Source of the DNA: Gonocerus acuteangulatus
Taxonomy: Eukaryota; Arthropoda; Insecta; Hemiptera; Coreidae
Direction of reading: 5' to 3'
Length of the DNA stretch: 64,000 bases
Assembly: GCA_946811695.1 (NCBI GenBank)
Contig: OX328123.1
Location: forward strand, 17,941,610-18,005,609
This document shows, in pieces, positions 11,516 through 21,890 of the stretch. How positions within the stretch are numbered: the first letter of the stretch is position 1; each line of letters starts with the position of its first letter. Both the position numbers and the translations under genes were made by a program. The notes beneath the pieces are model-generated. The model did not search any database, was not told where the DNA came from, and saw only the letters and a list, made by a program, of their open reading frames with translations.

Positions 11516-12461
11516 CGAATTAAATTCCATTCAGTTGTGGGTTAAATATTTCTATAAAATAAGAAATAACGGTGACTTCAGTTTGAAGCTATGAGCAAGG
11601 TTATATCGATGGAGAATTCAAAACAACCTACGTCATCATGATTAGCCACTGCCATCTTGATTACCACAGCCACTCCAGACTTATTATGAATACCTTAGAC
11701 CGTTTCTTAGCTTATTTTACTACAATACTAATTTTACTGAAAAATGCAATTTAAAAGTAGAAACAACCAATTAAAAAGCGAGATAAAGAAAGAGAAAAAA
11801 CATTTTAAAACAACAAAACAAAAACCTTTTTAAGTTTTAAGCGCTTATATCTCTCATTGACGTTGCCCCATCGAATATTGCTTCAGAACCTTTTTTGTAG
11901 AGAATTTAGTAAGCATTCGAATGGTTACTTTCCAATTATTACAATTTCCCAACCGTTATCGAGATATTTACGAAAAATGTATGGAGATCCGAAAACTTTT
12001 CATGTCTATTAATAAAATAATTTTTTTCGCATACTTCCTTATATCCAAATATAACCAAAATTTAAACATCTTAGTTGGGATTAATTTCCAAGATGTAGAA
12101 AATATTTCAATTGAATCCCGCGATTCTAAGTACCCACAAAAAAATAATGACTTACAAAAACATTGATTCCACTTATCGCAGAAACGGTTAAAGATATCGC
12201 CTTTAAAATGGTTTCATTCGTTTTCTTATGTTAAGAAACTTATAAAAAAAGTACCTGCAAGCATATAAACTCAAAAACGTAAGCGTTACGATTTTTTTTG
12301 CGCGAATTTCGCCCCAAACACTAACTTCTAGTGGGCGGATTATGCTGGTTAACGAACTTGACCTTTCAAATTAGACGTCAGATTTTTGTACCAAATTTGG
12401 TCAAAATCAAACCATTTTTGAGCTTGCTAGAGAGCGAACAGACAAGCATATATATTAATAT

Positions 12462-12469
<8 letters not shown>

Positions 12470-12520
<51 letters not shown>
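12470..12520. repeat. (AT)n microsatellite
   Basis: This is an uninterrupted TA dinucleotide run inside element X. The matching run in the second copy (23879-23918) is shorter, as expected for slippage. Confidence 0.95.
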
Positions 12521-12821
12521 AATTGTAGCCACCTATATTTTCGTGATCTATAGGGTCTGAAACGTGAAAGTTTCTAGTCGGCACTTTCGGATTGCGTCAT
12601 GAGGTCAACCTCATAAGCGGGTTCTCCCTATGGAGATAGGGAGTAACCGCGCTAAAAAAAGGCATTTTGCCTAACTTCCGGGCTCTATTGATTATAATTG
12701 GTCAGATATGTCACACATACACAAATATATACTTAATGTAGTTGACAACAACTTTAAAACAGCGCCTTAATAATATTTTTATTAATTTATTTGACAAACA
12801 AAAGAGGAGTGATCCTTAACT

Positions 12822-12918
12822 CTTAAACCTTTAAAAGTGTTTGAAGCAATTTTCGATAGGGCAATGTCAATCGGAGAAATAACTGCTTAAACCTTTAAAA
12901 GTGTTTGAAGCAATTTTC
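12822..12918. repeat. 64-bp satellite, 1.5 units at duplication joint
   Basis: One full and one half unit begin cttaaacctttaaaagtg. They stop abruptly inside the second unit, where J1 sequence resumes at 12919. The same satellite forms about 20 units at 24221-25520. Confidence 0.92.
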
Positions 12919-13334
12919 GGTCCTTCGGGCTCCAAGGAACTGGGAGTCCATCCAATCCGATTTCTGGAATTTCTTCGTTTGAGAACCTTCGAAGTGAAAA
13001 TACTTTGGCCTCAGTCTTGGTAGAATTAAGGGCCAGTCGCCATTTCCTAAACCAGTGGGTCAAGGAGTTCGCCGATGCTTGCAGATTGTGAACCATCGTA
13101 TTCAGACTTCTGTGACTGGATAGTATGAGAGTGTCGTCGGCATGTCGGAGACATAGAGAAGGTAGAGAAGGGGGCTCAATATGGCTCCTTGTGGAACTCC
13201 AGCTTCCAAGGCGATCTTGCGGCTTAGGGTGGTCCCGACACGGATTTGGCATGTTCGATCTTCTAGAAAGCACTTTATAGAGGAGAGAAGATTGGCTGGT
13301 GGCGATGTTTTCTTCAGTTTATATAATAAACCCT
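12919..13334 (-). pseudogene. J1 copy 2, ORF2 C-terminal fragment
   Basis: This matches 4473-4888, holding RT motifs GVPQGAIL and ADDTLIL. The last ~160 codons present in copy 1 (4004-4472) are missing because the duplication begins here. 13322-13334 is the left J2 target duplication. Confidence 0.85.
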
Positions 13335-15026
13335 CGCCTCCTAAAAAAAGCCTTATCCGAATTCCGATCTGAATCCTTTAATGATTACCTCCAATCACTC
13401 ACCACCGAAGACAACTCTCTCTGGCAAGCCACCCGTAAAATCCTAAAATTCCATACCGTTCCTCAACCTCTTCAACGCAGCGACGGAACTTGGGCTAGAA
13501 GTGATGAAGGTAAAGCCGAACTATTCGCTTCCCATCTGGAATCTACTTTTTCCCCTCATCCAGAAACCAGCTCCTCCCAAGACCTAGAAATACAAGATTA
13601 CCTGAATACCCCTCTTCCACTCTCCCTTCCTCCTAAAGCATTCCATCCTGCAGAAGTTAAATACATTATCAGACACCTCCCAAGAAAATCTCCCGGTTAT
13701 GACCTTATAACAGCCCTAATCCTAAAAATTCTACCTCACAAAGCAATTATTTTTCTCGCCTACATATTCAATTCAATCCTACGTACTACCCACTTCCCAA
13801 ATCCATGGAAACATTCGATAATAATCCTTATACCTAAACCTCAGAAATCTCCCAAGAATCCATCTTCCTATCGCCCTATCAGTTTGCTCCCAATTATATC
13901 CAAGATATTTGAAAAACTTCTCCTTAAAAGAATTCTGTCCACGATCCCTCCAAATTCCTTACCAGATCACCAGTTTGGTTTTCGTCCTCAGCATTCAAGC
14001 ATCCAACAATGCTTCAGCGTTGTTGACACCATATCCCACGCGCTTGAAAGTAGAAACTACTGCACGAGTGCCTTTCTCGACGTCGCCCAAGCGTTCGATC
14101 GTGTTTGGCACCCGGGGTTGTTATACAAAGTAAAGCGCATACTTCCTCACACATATTTCCTAATCCTGCAATCCTATCTATCTAACCGCTCCTTCCAAGT
14201 AAGATCCGGTCCCGCATTGTCTAGTTCCCATCCCATTTCCTCCGGAGTACCACAGGGAAGTATTCTTGGTCCTCTCCTCTACCTTTTATACACCGCAGAC
14301 ATCCCTACCCACCCCAGCACCCACTTAACTACCTATGCTGATGATACAGCCATATTTTCCTCCTCTCCTGACCCCGTAACTGCTTCCTGTTATCTACAAG
14401 AACATCTGGAATCTGTCGAGCACTGGTGCAACAAGTGGAAAATAAAGGTGAATCCTGAGAAATGCTGCCAAATCACATTCACCCTCAATAAGAGAATCTG
14501 CCCTCCAGTCATCATATTCAGCCACGAACTCCCCATATCCAACGAGGTGCGCTACCTGGGATTATTACTGGACAGTAGACTCACTTGGAACCCACACACC
14601 CGACTGAAAAGACAGGAACTGAACAGGAGATACGGACTCTTACGACGACTACTGGGACCTTCATCAAAACTGACAATACACAACAAACTCATTGTTTACA
14701 AAACCATAATCCGACCTATTTGGACTTACGGACTTGAACTCTGGGGTACAACTAAAACTTCTAACATACAGAGAATACAGGCATTCCAATCCAAAGTCCT
14801 CCGCAAAATAGTTAATGCTCCTTTCTATGTTTCCAATAAAACCCTTCATTGTGACCTCAACATCCCTTTCGTTCAAGAACTGGCAAAATCCCGCTTCCTA
14901 ACGTTTCATTCCAAACTGTCCTTCCATCCCAATCCTAGAGCACAAACACTTTCCTCCCAAACTCACCCCGAAAATCCGCCAAGAAGGCTCAAGAGACATT
15001 GGCCTCGTGATCAATTAACTGAATAG
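13335..15026 (+). CDS. Jockey J2 reverse transcriptase, duplicated copy
   Basis: The open frame from 13299 (Met in J1 DNA) to 15026 encodes the same 575 residues as 4853-6580, with AFLDVAQAFD and YADD intact. It has no endonuclease and no native start. The identity contrasts with the visible differences in the surrounding J1 sequence. Confidence 0.9.
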   Translation, partial: RLLKKALSEFRSESFNDYLQSLTTEDNSLWQATRKILKFHTVPQPLQRSDGTWARSDEGKAELFASHLESTFSPHPETSSSQDLEIQDYLNTPLPLSLPPKAFHPAEVKYIIRHLPRKSPGYDLITALILKILPHKAIIFLAYIFNSILRTTHFPNPWKHSIIILIPKPQKSPKNPSSYRPISLLPIISKIFEKLLLKRILSTIPPNSLPDHQFGFRPQHSSIQQCFSVVDTISHALESRNYCTSAFLDVAQAFDRVWHPGLLYKVKRILPHTYFLILQSYLSNRSFQVRSGPALSSSHPISSGVPQGSILGPLLYLLYTADIPTHPSTHLTTYADDTAIFSSSPDPVTASCYLQEHLESVEHWCNKWKIKVNPEKCCQITFTLNKRICPPVIIFSHELPISNEVRYLGLLLDSRLTWNPHTRLKRQELNRRYGLLRRLLGPSSKLTIHNKLIVYKTIIRPIWTYGLELWGTTKTSNIQRIQAFQSKVLRKIVNAPFYVSNKTLHCDLNIPFVQELAKSRFLTFHSKLSFHPNPRAQTLSSQTHPENPPRRLKRHWPRDQLTE

Positions 15027-15342
15027 GGACAAAACATTATTCTAAGTAGGAAGTGCCAGTATTGATTGGCTCCTTCCAAAAGTGTTATTATTATTGTGTT
15101 ATTATTTTTATGATTATTTCCTATTCATTGTTTTTGTTTGTTTTGTTTTTTATGTACTTTTTCTTTCTTTTTTTTATTTTTTATTTTATTTTTTATTTAT
15201 TTGCTTATTTGTTTTTTATTTATTTTGTATTTCATCTCAATTCTGTATATAATTATTATTTTTATCTGAGAGAAAACTTAACTAATGTACTCTCCAAATG
15301 TACAGATGTTAAATAAACGTATTACTAAAAAAAAAAAAAAAA
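13335..15342 (+). mobile_element. Jockey LINE J2, duplicated copy
   Basis: This is the same insertion as 4889-6883, with the same 13-bp target duplication (13322-13334 and 15343-15355). The 3' UTR differs by a 12-bp ttttattttatt-type expansion near 15185 and a few substitutions. The poly(A) is at about 15327-15342. Confidence 0.92.
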
Positions 15343-17121
15343 TATAATAAACCCTGATGCCAAACTGAATCAAGGCCCCCTTCAAGTCTAAGAACAAGCC
15401 AGCTGTGTATTCCTTGGCTTCGAACCCTTTAACTATGGCCTCTGCAACTCTCTGTGCTTGGTGCGTAGCAGAGTGATGGTTTCTGAAGCCAAACTGGTGA
15501 GATGGAATGGTGCAGGTCTCTTCAAGGTGTTGCCGTAGCCTTTTCTCTAAGCATTTTTCCAGCAGTTTGCCAAGAGTACATAATAGACTTATGGGGCGAT
15601 AACTGGCAGGACTATGCTTAGGCTTCCCGTCCTTGTGGAACATTAGCACGATCGCATTCTTCCATGCCTTTGGAAAGTACCCCAACCTCAAGCAGGCGTT
15701 ATAGAGTCCGACCAAGTAGGCGATCGTCTTCCTGGGCAGCTTTTTTAGAATAAAATTCGGAATCTGGTCCTCCCCTGGCGCTTTTCGGTTCTTCAGTTTC
15801 CTGATATACCCCTTGAGCTCCTGTGGAGTTATGTAGTCAGTAAGTCCACCGTCTGCGGTCACAGGTTCTCTTAAAAAATCGTCCACTGTAGTATCGGTCT
15901 CAGGGTCGTCTCTGTCTAGTGGTGTTGCAATAGTCTGTAAGTGGGTGGCGAAAATATCGCATTTCTCTTCGTCAGTAGTTGCTGTCGGTTGGTCTGTTTT
16001 CAGGGTAGGGAGTGCAGGAATTTTACCAAGGATTCGTCTAGTTTCTCTCCAAAGACTATTGTCACCTGGGTCCAGATCAGAAACGTAGGCTTTGTAGGAC
16101 TTATTTTTTTCTGATTCTAAAAGATACCTAATTCTACGGCCCAATCTGTTTACACGTGTCTTATCTATGGGATCTCTATATCTCTGCCACCTTTTCCTAA
16201 TGATATTCTTGTCATGAATAAGCTGTAGAATATGGGCCGGAGTCTTAGAACCGTTAGAAGTATGTAACCTAGTCTGGGGCTGTTGTGTTGAGTGTTGTAT
16301 TGATGTGCGTATGTGTTCTGTAAGTGTCGAGGCGGATATATCAATGTCTTCTGTACTTTCGTATATGTGTGGCACATCCAGAATATGCATAGCATGTGTG
16401 AATAGTTCCCAGTCCACGCGTCCGTTAATAAGCTTGGGGAGATTTGATCGTGAAATGTACAAATAACTGGTAAGTGATCTGAGTCCAAGTCTGTAAGAGT
16501 GTCATGATAAAACGGGTAGCGTATGTTATGTAATACAGCAATGTCTAATATGTCCGGATGATATCTGTCCTGCGTTGGGTAGTGTGTTGGTTCGTCAGGT
16601 GATGATATGTGCAGTCCTTTGTTCTTGGATATGTGTTCAAGTCGTGTTCCGTTCGAGTTCAGTGTTCTACAGCCCCAGATAGGGTTTTTACTATTCAGAT
16701 CTCCGAGCAAAACAGTCGGAGCTCCAGAGAAAATGCACTCAAAGTCGGATTCAATGAGGCGAATTCCAGGTCGGTGATATGCTGCCAGAATATTGATGGT
16801 TGAGTTATTGTTTAGTGTTAGTGTAATTCCGACGACCTGTAATTTCTGTAGTGTTGGTAAGTGGAGTTCAGTATGTATTATTCGTCTCTGTACAAGTATA
16901 GCGACTCCACCCCGTCTGGTCTCCTGGTCAGTCCTGTACACAGTATAACCAGGAATTCGTAGTCTGTCTGTTTCAGTTAGGTGTGTCTTCGTAATACATG
17001 CTACGTGCACAACATGTCTATTTAGGAAGTCAGTGAGTAAGTTAACGCGGTTTGTTAGTCCCGCGGCGTTCCAATTTAGAAGAGTTAGGTTTTGGTAAGA
17101 AGTTAAATTAGAACAGTCCAT
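15343..17121 (-). pseudogene. J1 copy 2, ORF2 endonuclease and N-terminal RT
   Basis: This matches 6884-8678. Here the Arg codon that is TGA in copy 1 is intact, so the endonuclease reads through from MDCSNL at 17121 to about 16447. There a 16-nt deletion (relative to copy 1 near 7990) shifts the frame. The RT half continues to 15343. The residue corresponding to the catalytic Glu in ITETYL is Lys here (ITKTHL), so the nuclease would probably be inactive even without the frameshift. Confidence 0.85.
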
Positions 17122-18603
17122 TTTCAGATGAAAAAAGTAAAGAGAATAATTTGGTAAAAAAAGTTTTAATTTGTGGTAAGAAAGGCTTTATGAGAGTCGT
17201 CAGGAATTTAGAAATGTCGAATGTTTGTTCTGTAGTTTGGTCCTGGTTTGTCTGTGTTCGTAGATTTTCTCTTTCCGTCCAGATGTTTGGTCGAGGAGCC
17301 TCCGGGGAGGAGTGTTGGTGTTTTTTGTCCTGTGTGGTGGATGGTGTGGTATTCTGCATGTTAGTAAGTATAGTGTTCTGTTGTGGTTGAGTACGTGATG
17401 TGGCAGTCCGTCTTGTGCGAGATTTAAGTACACTTGACATCCCCTGTATCTTGCACTGTGGTTACCATCACAGTTAGCACATTTTGCAGCAGTGGATCGG
17501 TCAGTGCAAAGAGAAAGGGGATGATTTCCTGCACATTTCGCACACTTAGGATCCAGTCGGCAGTGCTTTTTAGTATGGCCAATCCGTAAACAGTTTCCGC
17601 ATTGTAAGGGACGCCCGGATCGGCGTCGGGTTTCCACGGTTACAACCATATTACACAGCCTATCTAATTCTAGAACTGATTTACCTTTGTCATTATTATC
17701 TAGCTCAATGGCAACTAAAGGTGTGGGGAATCTATCTATATTATAGAGCCGCGTGGCTCTCTGTACTGGATAGCCTCGCCTCTTCAAGTCATCTAGGACA
17801 TCATCCTCGGAGACGTTGAAGGGCAAGCCTCGTACTACAGCAGAGAATGTTCTGTCGGGGCTAGAAATTAAAAAATATTTTATATCAGGAGTTTCGTCAA
17901 AAAACTTTGTTACGCTCCTAAAGTCCTCAATACTGGACAAAGATATTTTTATTTTTTTATATAGCATTTTGCAGTCAAATGCGGACTTAGCAACTCGTTC
18001 AAGATCTGCAACTAGCTGTTTAGTGTCAATGAATGAGTTTTCGTGATTGTCAGACACAACTACAAAAATAGGCGGAATTTTAGGAGACTGGGGACTCAGG
18101 GATGTCAGCTGTTCGGTTTATCTGTCTGGTCTGTTGTCTGTTTGGTCTTGGTTTTTTTTAATCGGGGAAGAAGCAGAAATAGGAATAGTATCAACTTCAG
18201 TCTGTATTTCAGATAATGGGGAAAATCTATTATTAGTCGGAGTCATAACTGCCACAGGAGTTATTATTGGGGCATATCTATTTCTCTTGGGTTTAGGTTC
18301 TTCGAAAGATTGAGCGTCCATTGAGTCGAGACTGTCTGTGATGATTGGAAGTGACTCGTTGTCATTGGTTACGTGAGGTAGGTTAGAGTTGAGGTCACTA
18401 CTACCTGGCTCTATAACAGTCACCTCAGGGAATAAGTGAGATAGAAAATTCATATCACCTGTTTTGGCCGGTTCTTCAGTTGAGGTTAGGTTTGAATCGC
18501 CTCTAATATTTTCCACACTTTTGCTAAGAATTTTCGCAGCCGAGGAAATATCTAGCTTTCTAATCCGAGGACGGGACTCGGCCAGTCTTTTCACACCCGT
18601 CAT
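17108..18603 (-). pseudogene. J1 copy 2, ORF1 Gag-like
   Basis: This copy keeps the PRE_C2HC domain (FSAVVRGLPFNVSEDDV at about 17830) lost from copy 1, and the three CCHC knuckles (17620-17430). Breaks: an altered T-run near 18157 that ends the N-terminal frame at IKKNQDQ, and a frame change near 17425-17440 caused by loss of a short segment (cgtgatt) present in copy 1. It starts MTGVKRLAES at 18603. Confidence 0.83.
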
Positions 18604-18689
18604 AACACTTTTTGACTCAAATAAATAGCAATATATACGAGTGCACTAAGTAAACACAGCCTTTCGGCAACACAATCACAGCTGTTCCT

Positions 18690-18700
18690 GTCTACTATTA
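18690..18700. repeat. J1 5' target-site duplication, copy 2
   Basis: tgtctactatt at the J1/R1L boundary in the duplicated block is equivalent to 10250-10260. Its partner on the 3' side was not included in the duplication. Confidence 0.8.
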
Positions 18701-18780
18701 AATTGTGCAATGTTTACATTAACACATGTTTTATTAACCATTAATATATAAATAGTTATGAAGAAGAAATTTGTTATCAA

Positions 18781-21376
18781 CAATCCTGCAGTTGTTTGTC
18801 TGACTGACACTCGGACTAACAAAAAAGACAACCTATTTGTCCACGGATATGTCGTCTACCGGGAAGATAAGGATTCTAGAGCCAAAGCTGGAGGAGTAGC
18901 CATCCTGGTTCGCCGCGACATTCCTGCCAGAAGGAGTTCAAGGCTGGTGGACGATTCTCCTGGAACGAGCATGGTGACGATCTCCGCCCGACTAAAGAGG
19001 AGATACGAGATCACTTGCATTTACAGGCGACCTCACACTCTTCTCGATCCAGTTAAAGAAGTCATCAGAGGTATCAGGCATCGAAGGAACGACCTAATTA
19101 TGGGCGACTTGAATGCCAAACACTCGGCCTGGAATTGTCCCACAGAGAACGAACTGGGACGATTTATATTTCAACAACCTGTCACCGTCTTCCACCCAGG
19201 GGTACATACGTTTCGGCATCAGGCTAACCCCTCCTGGGTCTCAACGTTGGACCTCCTTCTAACTGGCAACCCATATAACATCACTGGATGCCAAGCTCTA
19301 GACTTTGGACCCTCCGACCACCGGCCCATTGTATACGAAATGGAAGGGGAGCCTCTGACGCCACAGGCACCTTCCAAATACAACTTCTCCAAGGCGGACT
19401 GGACAGGATACAAGTCCTGCATTGACGCATTCCTCCCAACGATTACTTCATGCCAAACCACTTCAGATGTTGACAGAGCCATAAACATCCTCATGGAGGC
19501 GATCAATACGAGTGCGGATACTACCATTCCTAAATTCTCACCAGCACCAACCTACCAAAGGGAAGTTCCAGTCCACATCTTACAGCTCATCGCCCAGAGA
19601 AACAGGCTTAAAAATACCTTCTATAGGACTAGGAACTCCAGTCTCAAGCCGGCAATCAACAGCATGACAAAGCAAATCGCGGTGCTCATGAAAATATGGA
19701 AGACAGCTCTCTGGGAAGACCAGCTACGAAGAACACACGAAGACCACAAGCGCTTCTGGAAGCTACTAAGAAGTACTAATTCAAAGAGAAGAACTGTCCT
19801 GTTACATGATGGAGACTATCTCCTATCGCCCATGGAACAGGCGGAGACACTCGCGGTGGCCTACGAGACACGAGATGCCGAACGGGCCAAAGGGGTACCA
19901 GTCCCGGAGCAACCGTCGGAAGCAGCCTGTGACAACTGCCCAATCTTTTTCACATTTCGGCAGCAAGAGTCGGCTCTTCGCAGAACAAAAGGAGGAAAGG
20001 CCGCCGGAGATGACAACATCCCATACGTACTCCTGAAAATGCTACCGAGAAAAGGAAAATCGTTTCTACTTAACATCTTCAACTCTTCCGCCAGACTGCA
20101 GTACTTTCCAAAAATATGGAAGCATGCCATTGTAATTCCGGTTCTCAAGCCAAAGAAGAAGGGCGACAACACCAATGACTACCGACCTATTAGTCTTCTC
20201 TCTCATATGTCGAAGATATACGAGAAGCTAATCCTCAAACACATCCTTCGACACTGTCTGGAGAACGATATTATCCCACCCGAACAGACAGGATTCAGGC
20301 CACGGCTCTCGTGCGACCATCACCACGCGAAACTCTTGACACACATTACCCACGAAATGAGGAATAATAGAGCCACTGCATTCATATCTCTAGACTGCAC
20401 TCAGGCCTTCGATAGTATCTCACATCCGATCCTGCTTCGGAGACTGGAAGAATACTGCTTCAACCCTACTTTAGTCAATATAATCCGAGACTACCTCGCG
20501 GAAAGAACCTTCTCGGTTAAAGTGGGTGAGTATTTCTCAGGCATCAAGAACACTATATGCGGAGTACCCCAAGGATCTGTACTGGGCCCGGTTCTGTTCA
20601 TCTTGTACACCAGTCACATCGTGAAGCTCAAATTCCCCGGAGTCAACGTAGCAGCTTATGCCGACGATATAGCAATCTATGCATCAAGCTTTCAGGCAAA
20701 GATGGCTATGTGCAAAGCTGAAGCAGCGAGCAAAGAGATATCGAACTCCCTGCGAGCAGTCAAAATCATTGTGAACCCCATGAAAACCGATGCAGTCCTC
20801 CTCTCTTTCCAAGGAAATAAAGGGTCACGAAAAGAAGGGAAGCTTCCTAAAACGTTCAATATTGACGGACATGACCAACCTGTCTCCTCCAGGATAGACT
20901 ATCTCGGTATCCGGCTGGAAAGGCAGCTCTCCCTCACGCCACACGTTGCCAACAGGATAAGCTTAGCGAGAGAACGAACAGCGAGGCTCAACCATCTCCT
21001 AATGTCAGGTTCTCTCTCACTCAGGCTTAAAATCAAAATATACAAAGCCATAATAAGACCCACGCTTACACATGGAGCACCTTTCATGAGATACCTTTAT
21101 CCGGCCACACTACGGAAGATCCAAGCCTTCCAAAACAGGATCATAAGGAGATGTGTCCTGGGTACGTCTTATCAGCGCAGACGAAACGAGGTACTGCGGG
21201 AAGAACTTGAGATACCTGGGGTTGAAGAATTCATTAAAAGAAGACACATTAAATTCTACGACAATCTCAGGCACTGCGGAAATCCTCTGTTCGCAAATAT
21301 CACTCCGCCGCCTCCCCCCAGCAGGTGGCAAGGCAGTAAATCTGCCGAACAGCTGGTTGATCTACGACAACTTTAA
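18781..21376 (+). CDS. Jockey J3 endonuclease-reverse transcriptase, open, 5'-truncated
   Basis: An open frame of 872 codons runs from 18758 to 21376. The Met and the first seven or so residues (MKKKFVIN) come from flanking R1L DNA. Element sequence begins at 18781, inside the endonuclease just before CLTDTR. Visible motifs: GGVAILVR, LIMGDLNAKHSAWNC, STLDLLLTG and GPSDHRPIVYE (endonuclease); RPISLLSHMSKIYEKL, FISLDCTQAFD (Asp546), GVPQGSVLGPVLFILY and AYADDI (residues 633-638) for the RT. The C-terminus contains TLRKIQAFQNRIIRR. It is the best preserved LINE coding sequence in the window. Only the first ~30-40 residues of the endonuclease, including its N-terminal Asn motif, are missing, so it is probably not autonomous. 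Confidence 0.9.
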
Positions 21377-21560
21377 GACGGATGAGGAGAATCAGCGTTG
21401 GCCCCCCACCAACAGCAAGTGGATGGACCCTTCAAGGGAAAACTCGCATGGAAAAAGTGTACTCCACCATCAAACACTGACATTATTTGTGGAAAGTGGA
21501 ATGTAGCATGAACTGGCACAAGCCAGAGGTTTTGCTTTGTAAATTTTCTTTGGGGGTAGG

Positions 21561-21589
<29 letters not shown>
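18781..21589 (+). mobile_element. Jockey-type LINE J3 inserted in R1L copy 2
   Basis: This insertion is absent from the first block, so it is younger than the duplication. It is 5'-truncated within the endonuclease, has a 3' UTR at 21377-21560 and a poly(A) run of about 30 at 21561-21589. The target sequence aaatttgttatcaa occurs at 18767-18780, and ttgttatcaa recurs at 21591-21600 and again after 21725. It belongs to a different family from J1 and J2. Confidence 0.9.
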
Positions 21590-21593
<4 letters not shown>

Positions 21594-21600
21594 TTATCAA

Positions 21601-21724
21601 AGTGTACTCCACCATCAAACACTGACATTATTTGAGGAAAGTGGAATGTAGCATGAACTGGCACAAGCCAGAGGTTTTGCTTTGTAAATTTTCTTTGGGG
21701 GTAGGGGAAAAAAAAAAAAAAAAA
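21601..21724 (+). mobile_element. J3-family 3'-end mini-copy
   Basis: About 104 bp matching the last part of the J3 3' UTR (21457-21560), with a separate poly(A) of about 16, sits between two copies of tttgttatcaa. It differs from J3 by at least one substitution (tttgagg versus tttgtgg). It is either an independent, severely truncated insertion at the same site or a product of template switching. Confidence 0.85.
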
Positions 21725-21890
21725 TTTGTTATCAAATAAAAGGAAGGTTATAGGGTATTTCCAGTTGTAAATTATTGAAATTAATTTAAATTTTAATAAG
21801 GAGTGAATGAAAATAATAAAAACAAGCTGTAAAAGTATTCCTATAAATAAAATTGATTTTAATTTAGTATGACTATACCAATATTTGCAT

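Larger units (their letters stand above)
1..11690 (-). mobile_element. R1-like LINE (R1L), interrupted by J1
   Basis: This is a non-LTR retrotransposon read on the minus strand. Its 3' UTR lies at 1-269, ORF2 at 270-3864, ORF2 start and 5' leader at 10261-10495, ORF1 at 10496-11515, and a probable 5' UTR up to about 11690. The two halves are separated by the Jockey insertion J1 (3876-10249). Skipping J1 joins the R1L halves in one reading frame at a shared 11-bp sequence, which is direct evidence that they were once one element. The wording around RT motif A (LDIKGAF, then AWW) resembles the R1 clade. The RNase H and C-terminal cysteine/histidine domain are more usual in I/LOA-type elements, so the exact clade is uncertain. 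Both ORFs are broken. The 3' end may extend beyond the window start. Confidence 0.8.
4473..12918. repeat. Tandem segmental duplication, unit 1 (8446 bp)
   Basis: Position 4473 corresponds to 12919, and the sequence repeats in the same order: J1 3' part, J2, J1 5' part, R1L ORF1, element X, satellite. The offset is exactly 8446 near the left end and changes downstream through small indels and the J3 insertion. The joint lies between the satellite and J1 ORF2. Confidence 0.93.
11693..12918. mobile_element. TIR element X, truncated copy
   Basis: This copy lacks protein-coding features. Its left edge (11700-11785) matches in inverted orientation the sequence after the big satellite (25558-25645), so it appears to be the left part of a TIR-bounded element. 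It contains an (AT)n tract at 12470-12520 and ends in 1.5 units of the 64-bp satellite, cut by the duplication joint at 12918/12919. The fuller copy is at 23100-25650. The superfamily is not recognised. Confidence 0.6.

Noticed and set aside
12331..12584. Ile/Tyr-rich proteins across (AT)n tracts
   Set aside because: Products of the TA dinucleotide run in any frame. Also seen at 26659, 49298 and 55708.
18758..21376. J3 as an intact autonomous retrotransposon
   Set aside because: The endonuclease N-terminus, ORF1 and 5' UTR are missing, and the start codon is host-derived.
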